DNA of 6,861 bases, taken from a bacterium (GTDB lineage Bacteria > Spirochaetota > Spirochaetia > Treponematales > Rectinemataceae). The translations under genes were made by a program, and so were the position numbers. The stretch lies in assembly GCA_021813065.1 (NCBI GenBank), contig JAKALZ010000102.1, positions 1 through 6,861 of the forward strand. Reading direction: 5' to 3'. Numbering within the stretch: position 1 is the stretch's first letter; each line of letters begins with the position of its first letter. Below are positions 1-6,021 of the stretch, piece after piece. The notes beneath the pieces are model-generated. The model searched no databases. It saw nothing but the letters and a program-made list of their open reading frames with translations, and was not told the DNA's origin.

Positions 1-2318
1 CGGCCGGGGTTGGCCTTGTCGAGGGCGGGGCAGATGTTGATGCACGCGCCGCAGCCGGTGCAGTCTTCCGGGGCGACCTGGACGGTCACCTTGAAGCCGG
101 CGAGCTCCTTGCCTTTGCCGTCCGCGCTCTTGAAGGTCGCGGGGGCATTCGCGAGGACCGAGGGGTCGTAGGCTTTCATGCGGATGACAGCGTGCGGGCA
201 GACCATGGTGCAGTTGCCGCACTGGATACAGATCGAAGGTTCCCACACAGGAATTTTCTCGGCGATGTTACGCTTTTCGTATTGGGTAGTACCGGTTGGG
301 AAGGTGCCATCGAGCGGAATTTTGGAAACAGGCACTTTTTCGCCGCGCTGGGCAATGATTTCGCCAAGTGTTTCACGGACAAACTCGGGCGCGCTTGGGG
401 GAACGGGCGGCAGCATATGCTTGGTGCTCGTTGCTTTGCCGACTTTTACTTCGTGAGTCGCACCCAAGGCCATGTCGATAGCGTCGAGGTTTTTCTGGAC
501 GATGTCGGCACCTTTGCGCATATAGGTTTTCTTGGTGTATTTCTTGATGAGCTCGACAGCCTGAGCTTCGGGCAGAACGCCGGAAATCTTGAAGAAGGCG
601 GTCTGCATGATCGTGTTGATGCGGCTGCCCATTCCGGACTTGTCTGCGATGCTCATAGCATCGATAACGTAGAACCGCACCTTCTTGTCGATAATTTCTT
701 TTTGTACTTCGACAGGCAGGTTGTCCCAGACTTCGTCAGCAGAATAGGGGCTGTTGAGCAGGAAGGTGCCACCTTCCTTGAGGTTGGCGAGCATGTCGAT
801 CTTCTCGAGGAAGCTGAACTTGTGGCAGGCGAGGAAGTCGGCCTTGGTGACAAGGTAGGGTTTTTTAATGTGCTTGGGGCCGAAGCGCAAGTGGCTGATG
901 GTGTAGGTGCCGGCTTTCTTGGAGTCGTAGACGAAGTAGCCCTGGGCTGAGTTGTCGGTCTCGTCGCCGATGATCTTGATGGAGTTCTTGTTCGCGCCGA
1001 CGGTGCCGTCCGAGCCGAGGCCGTAGAAGAGGCACTGCACGGTGCCTTCGCCGGGAAGGTGGAAGTGCTCGTCGTAGGGGAGGCTCGTGAAGCTCACGTC
1101 GTCGTTGATGCCGACGGTGAAGTGGTTCTTGGGCTCGGCGGCCTTGAGGTTGTCGAAGACCGATTTGACCATGGCGGGGGTGAACTCGTAGGAGCCGAGG
1201 CCGTAGCGGCCGCCGACGACGAGAGGCCATCCCTTGAAGGGCGCGGTGCCGTTGCCCATCGTTTCGCCGATGGCGGTGCGGACGTCTTCGTAGAGCGGTT
1301 CGCCGATCGAACCGGGCTCTTTGGTTCTGTCGAGCACGGCGATTTTGGTGACCGTGGCGGGAATGGCATCGATAAAGTGCTTCATGGAGAATGGGCGGTA
1401 GAGATGCACCTTGATCACGCCGACTTTTTCGCCCTGCTTGACGAGGTAATCGGCGGTCTCTTCGGCGGTGTCGGCTCCCGAACCCATGATGATGATGACG
1501 CGGTCGGCGTCGGGCGCGCCGATATAGTCGAAGAGCTTGTAGCTGCGTCCCCCAACCTTCGCGAATTCTTTCATTGTCTCTTCGACGATGGCGGGAACCA
1601 CATCGTAGAGATTATTGACCGCTTCGCGGCCCTGGAAGTAGACGTCGGGGTTCTGGCTGGTGCCCCGGATCTCCGGGTGTTCAGGGTTAAGACCGCGCGT
1701 GCGGTGCTCGCGGACCTTGTCCTCGGGGATCATCGAACGGATCGTATCGTAGGAAAGCTCCTCGATCTTGGAGACTTCGTGCGAGGTGCGGAAACCGTCG
1801 AAGAAGTGGAGGAAGGGGACGCGCGCCTTGAGGGTGGCGGCGTGCGCGATAAGCGCCATGTCCATGACTTCCTGGACATTGTTGGAGGCGAGGAGCGCCC
1901 AGCCGGTCTGGCGGGTGGCCATCACGTCCTGGTGATCGCCGAAGATGGAGAGCGCGTGGGCGGCGACCGCGCGGGCGGCGATGTGGAACACGGTTGGGGT
2001 TGCTTCGCCGGCGATTTTATACATATTCGGGATCATGAGCAGGAGGCCCTGCGAGGCGGTGAAGGTTGTGGAGAGCGCGCCGGTGGTGAGAGCTCCATGC
2101 ACCGCGCCCGCGGCGCCGGCTTCCGACTGCATTTCGACTACCTGAGGAATGGTCCCCCAGATGTTTTTTCTCCCCATTGAAGAGAATTCGTCGGAAAGCT
2201 CTCCCATGGGCGAAGAAGGCGTGATGGGATAGATCGCGATAACATCGGAACATGCGTGCGCGACATGAGCCGCGGCGGCATTACCGTCGATCATTACCAT
2301 GCTTTTGGTATTCGTCAT
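1..2318 (-). CDS. nifJ: Pyruvate:ferredoxin (flavodoxin) oxidoreductase, homodimeric type, C-terminus cut off by the window
   Basis: Cytoplasmic enzyme that oxidatively decarboxylates pyruvate with CoA to acetyl-CoA and CO2, passing electrons through TPP and [4Fe-4S] clusters to ferredoxin or flavodoxin. The frame is open from the ATG at 2318 to base 1, giving 772 complete residues of the roughly 1,170-1,200 usual for the family. The N-terminal TPP/pyruvate domain has YPITPSSPMGE (30-40), EMQSEAGAAGAVHGAL (62-77) and an Arg at 116; T33, E66 and R116 match the active-site Thr, Glu and Arg of the Desulfovibrio africanus enzyme. FDGFRTSHE and NPEHP motifs follow. The gamma-type domain begins near residue 427 (GLGSDGTVGANK), and the EKR motif is at 681-683. 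Two CxxCxxCxxxCP ferredoxin motifs are C697/700/703/707 and C753/756/759/763. The C-terminal TPP domain and proximal-cluster cysteines lie outside the window. The start is supported by AGAGGA 8 nt upstream. It appears to have its own promoter. Specificity for pyruvate over another 2-oxo acid is inferred from similarity. Confidence 0.96.
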   Translation of the reverse strand, partial: MTNTKSMVMIDGNAAAAHVAHACSDVIAIYPITPSSPMGELSDEFSSMGRKNIWGTIPQVVEMQSEAGAAGAVHGALTTGALSTTFTASQGLLLMIPNMYKIAGEATPTVFHIAARAVAAHALSIFGDHQDVMATRQTGWALLASNNVQEVMDMALIAHAATLKARVPFLHFFDGFRTSHEVSKIEELSYDTIRSMIPEDKVREHRTRGLNPEHPEIRGTSQNPDVYFQGREAVNNLYDVVPAIVEETMKEFAKVGGRSYKLFDYIGAPDADRVIIIMGSGADTAEETADYLVKQGEKVGVIKVHLYRPFSMKHFIDAIPATVTKIAVLDRTKEPGSIGEPLYEDVRTAIGETMGNGTAPFKGWPLVVGGRYGLGSYEFTPAMVKSVFDNLKAAEPKNHFTVGINDDVSFTSLPYDEHFHLPGEGTVQCLFYGLGSDGTVGANKNSIKIIGDETDNSAQGYFVYDSKKAGTYTISHLRFGPKHIKKPYLVTKADFLACHKFSFLEKIDMLANLKEGGTFLLNSPYSADEVWDNLPVEVQKEIIDKKVRFYVIDAMSIADKSGMGSRINTIMQTAFFKISGVLPEAQAVELIKKYTKKTYMRKGADIVQKNLDAIDMALGATHEVKVGKATSTKHMLPPVPPSAPEFVRETLGEIIAQRGEKVPVSKIPLDGTFPTGTTQYEKRNIAEKIPVWEPSICIQCGNCTMVCPHAVIRMKAYDPSVLANAPATFKSADGKGKELAGFKVTVQVAPEDCTGCGACINICPALDKANPG

Positions 2319-2326
2319 TGTGGCGT

Positions 2327-2332
2327 TCCTCT
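2327..2332 (-). promoter_or_regulatory. Ribosome binding site of nifJ
   Basis: On the minus strand the bases read AGAGGA, followed by an 8-nt spacer and the ATG ending at 2318. This fixes the nifJ start, which also places the conserved YPITP motif at residue 30, as expected for the family. A run of seven T (minus strand, 2342-2336) lies just upstream and probably keeps the site unstructured. Confidence 0.75.
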
Positions 2333-2354
2333 GGGAAAAAAAGATTGTTGAGAG

Positions 2355-2373
2355 CGGCCTTGGATTTCGGCCG
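2355..2373 (-). other. Small hairpin in the nifJ leader
   Basis: CGGCC and GGCCG form a perfect 5-bp stem around a 9-nt loop. If the promoter at 2379-2407 is used, the hairpin would lie at or within a few bases of the 5' end of the transcript, where such stems often stabilise mRNA. The T7 run begins 12 nt beyond the stem, too far for a standard intrinsic terminator, so an attenuator is not supported. Confidence 0.35.
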
Positions 2374-2378
2374 TGTTC

Positions 2379-2407
2379 ATCGTACATCCATTTCCCGGAT
2401 TTATCAA
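2379..2407 (-). promoter_or_regulatory. Sigma70-like promoter for nifJ
   Basis: On the minus strand TTGATA (2407-2402, 5 of 6 match to TTGACA) is followed by exactly 17 nt and TACGAT (2384-2379, 4 of 6 match to TATAAT including the key A2 and T6). The predicted transcript would begin near 2372, leaving a leader of about 54 nt before the nifJ ATG. It sits in the only sizeable gap of the window, at the correct side of the gene. It was found by eye and the host's sigma consensus is unknown. Confidence 0.5.
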
Positions 2408-2414
2408 TACCGAG

Positions 2415-2424
2415 CTTGCGCAAG
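2415..2424. promoter_or_regulatory. Perfect 10-bp palindrome next to the nifJ -35 box
   Basis: CTTGCGCAAG reads identically on both strands. It ends 7 nt upstream of the proposed -35 hexamer of nifJ, a usual position for an activator or repressor dimer. The flanks do not extend the symmetry. No specific regulator can be named from the bases; chance occurrence is possible. Confidence 0.3.
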
Positions 2425-2449
2425 TGGCTACAGATTCAATTTTTATGCG

Positions 2450-2462
2450 CTGTATGGTACAG
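2450..2462. promoter_or_regulatory. Inverted repeat CTGTA-N3-TACAG upstream of nifJ
   Basis: Two perfect 5-bp arms, CTGTA and TACAG, are separated by 3 nt. The site lies about 45 nt upstream of the proposed -35 box and within the ilvD-nifJ gap. No T run follows it on the minus strand, so it is not a standard terminator. A dimeric regulator site is possible but unproven. Confidence 0.28.
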
Positions 2463-2474
2463 GACCGCAGAGTC

Positions 2475-2489
2475 GCGCCGACGCGGCGC
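2475..2489 (-). terminator. GC-rich hairpin just after ilvD, possible weak or Rho-assisted terminator
   Basis: GCGCCG and CGGCGC form a perfect 6-bp GC stem with a 3-nt loop, beginning 7 nt after the ilvD stop codon. It lacks the trailing U tract of an intrinsic terminator; the next minus-strand bases are GACTCTG. It may protect the ilvD mRNA end or help Rho-dependent termination, which would separate ilvD from nifJ. Some read-through into nifJ cannot be excluded. Confidence 0.35.
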
Positions 2490-2496
2490 CACCGAA

Positions 2497-4155
2497 TTAT
2501 TCGAGCACGGCTCCCTTCATGCCGGAGGTGACGGCACGCCGATATCTGTTCAGGAATAGGCTGTCGACAGGCTGCATATAGGGCTTCCACGCCGCGCGCC
2601 GGCGTTCGAGTTCAGCGGCGTCCACGAGGAGCTCGATGGTCTTGTTCGGAATATCGATGCTGATCTGGTCGCCTTCCCGCACGAGCGCGATGGGGCCACC
2701 CGCGGCTGCTTCGGGCGAGACGTGCCCGATGGACGCGCCGCGAGACGCGCCAGAAAACCTGCCATCGGTGATGAGCGCGACGGTTCGATCCATCCCCATG
2801 CCCGCGAGCGTCGACGTGGGCGTGAGCATCTCTCGCATGCCCGGGCCGCCCTTTGGACCTTCGTAGCGGATCACGAGGACATCGCCGTCGAGAATTTTCA
2901 TTCCCTGAATCGCCGCGAAGGCCTCTTCCTCGCTGTTGAAGACGCGCGCGGGACCAGTGTGGACGAGCATCTCCGGCAAGACAGCCGCTTGTTTGACGAC
3001 GCAGCCGTCGGGCGCGAGTGAACCCTTGAGAATGGCGAGGCCGCCAGTCGCGTGGTAGGGCCTGTCGAGCGGGCGAATCACCTCGTCGTCCTTAACGCGC
3101 GCCTTTGCGATATTCTGCCCCTGGCTCGCGCCGGTGACCGTACCACAGTCCTCGTGGATGAGGCCCTTCTCTGCTAGGCGCTTCATGACGGCCTGCACGC
3201 CGCCCGCGCGGTACAGATCCTGAATGTGGTGCGCGCCGCCGGGCGACATGCTGCAAATGTGGGGCACTTTCGTGCCGATTTCGTTGAAGAGCTGGAGATC
3301 TAGGTCGAGCCCGGCGGCCCAGGCGATGGCGGGCAGATGGAGCGTCGTGTTGGTGGAACCGCCGAGCGCGAGGTCCACGGCCACCGCGTTTTCGAAGGCT
3401 TCTCGCGTGAGAATATCGCGCGGGCGGATGTTTTTTTCGACGAGGGCCATGATGGCGCGGCCGGCGTCCTTCGCGAGGCGGTCGCGTTCGGCGTACACGG
3501 CGGGAATCGTGCCGTTGCCGGGCAGCCCAAGGCCGAGCGCCTCCATCATGCAGTTCATGGTGTTGGCGGTGAACATGCCGGCGCAGGAACCGCAGCCCGG
3601 ACACGCGGCGTTCTCGACTTCGAGCAGCTCCTCGTCGCTGGCCTTGCCCGCGATGCGCTTGCCCACGGTCTCAAAGACCGTGTTGAGATCGACGTCTTTC
3701 CCGCCGAGATTGCCCGCGAGCATGGGCCCGCCTGAGACGACGATGGAGGGCAGGTTCAGCTTCGCGGCCGCCATCGCCATGCCCGGGATGATCTTATCGC
3801 AATTCGTGACAAGCACGAGCGCGTCGAAGGCGTGGCCGCGCGCCATCACTTCGATCGAATCCATGATAAGCTCGCGCGAGGGAAGTGAGAATTTCATGCC
3901 CTCGTGGTTCATCGCGATGCCATCGCAGACGCCGATCGTGGGAAACTCGATGGGCAAGCCGCCCGCGGCGTAGATGCCGGCTTTTACCGCCTCGGTGATC
4001 CGCCTGAGATGAACGTGGCCGGGAATGATCTGATTGAAGGCGTTGGCGACACCGACCCATGGGCGGTCGATTTCCCAGTCGGTGTAGCCGGCAGCTTTGA
4101 GTAGCGACCGGTGCGGGGCGCGCTCAAGGCCTTTTTTTGCGTTATCGCTCTTCAT
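2497..4155 (-). CDS. ilvD: Dihydroxy-acid dehydratase (IlvD/Edd family)
   Basis: Likely cytoplasmic Fe-S enzyme that dehydrates 2,3-dihydroxyisovalerate and 2,3-dihydroxy-3-methylvalerate to 2-oxo acids, the third shared step of valine and isoleucine synthesis. The protein is 552 residues, normal for IlvD. Visible motifs are [10 protein letters not shown] (77-86), [10 protein letters not shown] (91-100), [10 protein letters not shown] (117-126), [18 protein letters not shown] (185-202), GGSTNT (265-270), [10 protein letters not shown] (431-440) and [12 protein letters not shown] (462-473). C77, C119 and C191 are the best cluster-ligand candidates; D120 and K121 match metal-binding Asp and carbamylated Lys of the family; S468 matches the catalytic Ser. 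Residues 43-47 read IIPGH, not the PCN of [2Fe-2S] members, which suggests an oxygen-labile [4Fe-4S] type (inference). An upstream in-frame ATG at 4239 would add 28 residues but overlaps the dctM stop; the ATG at 4155 has an excellent Shine-Dalgarno. It follows the TRAP genes by 83 nt, so a sugar-acid dehydratase role is a weaker alternative. Confidence 0.9.
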   Translation of the reverse strand: MKSDNAKKGLERAPHRSLLKAAGYTDWEIDRPWVGVANAFNQIIPGHVHLRRITEAVKAGIYAAGGLPIEFPTIGVCDGIAMNHEGMKFSLPSRELIMDSIEVMARGHAFDALVLVTNCDKIIPGMAMAAAKLNLPSIVVSGGPMLAGNLGGKDVDLNTVFETVGKRIAGKASDEELLEVENAACPGCGSCAGMFTANTMNCMMEALGLGLPGNGTIPAVYAERDRLAKDAGRAIMALVEKNIRPRDILTREAFENAVAVDLALGGSTNTTLHLPAIAWAAGLDLDLQLFNEIGTKVPHICSMSPGGAHHIQDLYRAGGVQAVMKRLAEKGLIHEDCGTVTGASQGQNIAKARVKDDEVIRPLDRPYHATGGLAILKGSLAPDGCVVKQAAVLPEMLVHTGPARVFNSEEEAFAAIQGMKILDGDVLVIRYEGPKGGPGMREMLTPTSTLAGMGMDRTVALITDGRFSGASRGASIGHVSPEAAAGGPIALVREGDQISIDIPNKTIELLVDAAELERRRAAWKPYMQPVDSLFLNRYRRAVTSGMKGAVLE

Positions 4156-4162
4156 GGAGTAT

Positions 4163-4169
4163 CCTCCTT
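4163..4169 (-). promoter_or_regulatory. Strong ribosome binding site that decides the ilvD start
   Basis: The minus strand reads AAGGAGG, a near-perfect anti-16S match, 7 nt before the ATG ending at 4155. No comparable site precedes the upstream in-frame ATG at 4239, so translation from 4155 (552 residues) is preferred over the 580-residue extended frame. Confidence 0.85.
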
Positions 4170-4216
4170 GTTGGATCGTCGATCGGCGGCGCGGTGCCGG
4201 CTGATCGGCTTTGAGA

Positions 4217-4233
4217 GGGCGCTGCGCGCGCCC
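4217..4233 (-). other. GC-rich hairpin between dctM and ilvD
   Basis: GGGCGC and GCGCCC form a perfect 6-bp stem around a 5-nt loop, starting 5 nt after the dctM stop codon. No U tract follows (minus strand continues TCTCAAA), so it is a poor intrinsic terminator. Hairpins placed like this often shield the upstream mRNA from 3' exonucleases and give different amounts of transporter and enzyme from one transcript; that role is inferred. No promoter was recognised in the rest of the 83-nt gap. Confidence 0.4.
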
Positions 4234-4238
4234 CGTCA

Positions 4239-5507
4239 TTATAGCCCCGGGATGAACAACACGAGCTGGGGCACGAAGGTGATAATAAGAAATACCACAG
4301 TCAAGATGAGCACCATGGGGATGATCGGTTTTGTGATTTTCCCCATAGGGAGACCAGTGATCGCGCTGGCCACATAGATATCGATCGCGACGGGCGGCGT
4401 CGCCATGCCAATGGCGAGACCTACGGTGAGCACCACGCCGAAGTGCACGAGGTTTCCGCCGACACCGGCGATCGCGGGAAGGAATATCGGCGTCAAAATA
4501 ATGAGGGCTGAGGCTGTCTCCATGAACATCCCCGCGATGAGGATGATGATATCGATGATGAAGTACACAAGAAAAGTGCTATTGTGCGTCACGCCGAGCA
4601 TGGCTCCGGCGATCGACTGAGGGATCTGGTAGAACGCGAGCCCCCAGCCGAAGACCTTCGACGTGGCGATGATGAACATGATGAGCGCCGAGGTGACACC
4701 CGAACCCACGACGAGCTTGTAGAATTTTTTAAAATCGAGGGCTTTGTAGACGAACACGGCGACGAGCACCGTGTAGATTACCGCGATGCCCGCTGCTTCC
4801 GACGGTGTGAAGATGCCAGAGAAGATGCCTCCGAGGATGAGTACGGGAGCCATGAGCCCCCAGATCGCCGACACGAACTTCCGCAGCACTTCCTTTGGTG
4901 TATATTTTCTGCCCGCTGGGTACTGGCGCTTTTTGGCGATGTACATGGCCCAGAAAATGAGCCCCAGGCCCATGAGGATGCCAGGGATGAAACCGCCCAA
5001 AAAGAGCTTGGCGACGGATTCTCCGGCAATGACCGCGTAGAGCACCATCGGCACGGAGGGCGGTATGACGACGCCGATCGTGCCTGCCGACGCGATGAGC
5101 GCGGCTGAAAAGTCGACATCGTACTTTCGCTCTTTGAGCTCGGGGAGCAGTGAGGCGCCTACTGCGGCGGTCGTCGCGGCTCCCGACCCGGAGATCGCCG
5201 CGATGAACATCGACGCGAGTACCGAAACGATCGAGAGACCGCCCCGTATTCGTCCAAGCCCCGCCTCCGCGAAAGCGACAATGCGCTCGGAAATGCCGCC
5301 GTGGGCAAGGAGATCGCCCGCCAGAATAAAGAAGGGCACGGCGACTAGCGAGAAGGAATTATTCCCCTCGAACATTGTCTGCGGCACAAGCTGAAGCGGA
5401 ATGCCCGCCTTAAGAAATGCCACCATCGCCGCGAGCCCAATGGAGAGACCGATGGGCACGCCGATGATAAGAAACAGAAAGAAGGCACCAAAAATCAGGT
5501 ATCCCAT
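4239..5507 (-). CDS. dctM: TRAP transporter large permease subunit, DctM family
   Basis: Inner-membrane transport channel of a tripartite ATP-independent periplasmic (TRAP) system, which uses an ion gradient, usually Na+, to import a carboxylic acid delivered by the periplasmic DctP. The 422-residue length is normal for DctM. The protein is hydrophobic throughout, consistent with the 11-12 membrane segments plus re-entrant hairpins of the family. Family signatures are [12 protein letters not shown] (16-27), [19 protein letters not shown] (58-76), [13 protein letters not shown] (105-117), [20 protein letters not shown] (141-160), SEAAGIA (236-242), [19 protein letters not shown] (326-344) and GMATPPV (367-373), showing the two repeated halves that carry the ion sites. 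The start is the ATG at 5507: it gives the standard MGYLIFG N-terminus, has GGGAGA 9 nt upstream, and lies 1 nt past the dctQ stop. An in-frame ATG 13 codons upstream lies inside dctQ and is rejected. No defect seen. Substrate cannot be read from this subunit. Confidence 0.95.
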   Translation of the reverse strand: MGYLIFGAFFLFLIIGVPIGLSIGLAAMVAFLKAGIPLQLVPQTMFEGNNSFSLVAVPFFILAGDLLAHGGISERIVAFAEAGLGRIRGGLSIVSVLASMFIAAISGSGAATTAAVGASLLPELKERKYDVDFSAALIASAGTIGVVIPPSVPMVLYAVIAGESVAKLFLGGFIPGILMGLGLIFWAMYIAKKRQYPAGRKYTPKEVLRKFVSAIWGLMAPVLILGGIFSGIFTPSEAAGIAVIYTVLVAVFVYKALDFKKFYKLVVGSGVTSALIMFIIATSKVFGWGLAFYQIPQSIAGAMLGVTHNSTFLVYFIIDIIILIAGMFMETASALIILTPIFLPAIAGVGGNLVHFGVVLTVGLAIGMATPPVAIDIYVASAITGLPMGKITKPIIPMVLILTVVFLIITFVPQLVLFIPGL

Positions 5508-5508
5508 A

Positions 5509-6009
5509 TCAATTGTTCTCCCATGTGCGCGCGATCGAGTCCACAAAGTGGAGGATGATCACTCCCGCGGTGACCGGATACATTAAGTAAACCCACCGCA
5601 TCGAGAGCGACAGCGCGGGCGATTTCTGACTGGCTTCTGTGCCCATCAGTATCGCGCCGTAGTATGCCACCACGGCGAAGAACCCGATGCCCAAGAGCGA
5701 AATGATCGTCTGGAGGGCCTTTTGAGGCACTGGCGGAAGCTTGTCCAGAATGAACCTGACGGCGATGTGCGAGCCCCGCTTGAAGGCAACCACGGCGCCC
5801 AAGAGGCTCGCGAGCACGAGCAGAAAGCAGGACAGCTCCTCCGACCAGGAGAGCGCCTCGAAAAAGAATCTAAACACGACCTGCAAAAGCGTGATGATCA
5901 CCATGGCGACAATGGTGACAAAAAGCGCCGCCTCGGTGATCGTATTGACCCGGTCGCTCAGCGAATGGAGCAAGTGTATGCGAGACCTGCCCGCTTCATT
6001 TGAGGACAT
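5509..6009 (-). CDS. dctQ: TRAP transporter small permease subunit, DctQ family
   Basis: Small inner-membrane subunit that pairs with DctM and is needed for substrate transfer from DctP. With the chosen start it is 166 residues, typical for DctQ. Four membrane segments are visible at about 24-47, 58-77, 97-121 and 137-158. The conserved SWSEELSCFLLVLASLLGA stretch (54-72) carries the family Trp-Ser-Glu-Glu signature, and FKRGSHIAV (76-84) and QKSPALSLSMRWVYLMYP (128-145) are also characteristic. The ATG at 6009 is preferred because GAGGAG lies 6 nt upstream; the ATG at 6015 directly abuts that site and would add only two residues. It begins about 10 nt after the dctP stop and its own stop is 1 nt from the dctM start, so the three transporter genes should be translated in a coupled way. 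Pairing with the neighbouring DctM and DctP is inferred from order. Confidence 0.93.
   Translation of the reverse strand: MSSNEAGRSRIHLLHSLSDRVNTITEAALFVTIVAMVIITLLQVVFRFFFEALSWSEELSCFLLVLASLLGAVVAFKRGSHIAVRFILDKLPPVPQKALQTIISLLGIGFFAVVAYYGAILMGTEASQKSPALSLSMRWVYLMYPVTAGVIILHFVDSIARTWENN
5517..5522 (-). promoter_or_regulatory. Ribosome binding site of dctM inside the end of dctQ
   Basis: The minus strand reads GGGAGA, 9 nt before the dctM ATG, within the last codons of dctQ. Together with the stop-T-ATG junction (TGATATG) this indicates translational coupling and fixes the dctM start. Confidence 0.65.
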
Positions 6010-6015
6010 TGTCAT

Positions 6016-6021
6016 CTCCTC
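6016..6021 (-). promoter_or_regulatory. Ribosome binding site of dctQ overlapping the dctP stop codon
   Basis: The minus strand reads GAGGAG, its first two bases being the last two of the dctP TGA. It stands 6 nt from the ATG at 6009 and 0 nt from the ATG at 6015, so it decides in favour of the 6009 start for dctQ. Confidence 0.65.

Noticed and set aside
1483..1500. GAT/ATG-rich short repeat, and a similar one near 4535-4562
   Set aside because: These are Ile/Met-rich codons of a beta strand in nifJ and of a membrane segment in dctM, not tandem repeats outside coding sequence.
1059..2180. A 373-codon open frame on the plus strand opposite nifJ, and a 252-codon one at 192-950
   Set aside because: Both are mirror frames of a GC-rich coding region. 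Their composition (rich in Gly, Asp, Val, Glu, Arg) reflects the complement of nifJ codons, they match no family I recognise, and nifJ is intact with clear motifs on the other strand.
4132..4138. A7 run (minus strand) near the ilvD start as a possible frameshift site
   Set aside because: It encodes Ala-Lys-Lys-Gly in the correct frame, the gene is full length in one frame, and no downstream pseudoknot or alternative product is apparent. A similar A7 run at 3430-3436 is likewise just Glu-Lys-Asn codons.
4156..4239. N-terminal extension of ilvD to an ATG at 4239
   Set aside because: The added 28 residues are basic and low in family similarity, overlap the dctM stop, and encode the strong AAGGAGG site used by the ATG at 4155.
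5508..5546. N-terminal extension of dctM by 13 codons
   Set aside because: It overlaps dctQ, lacks a good ribosome site, and the family N-terminus starts at the membrane segment encoded from 5507.
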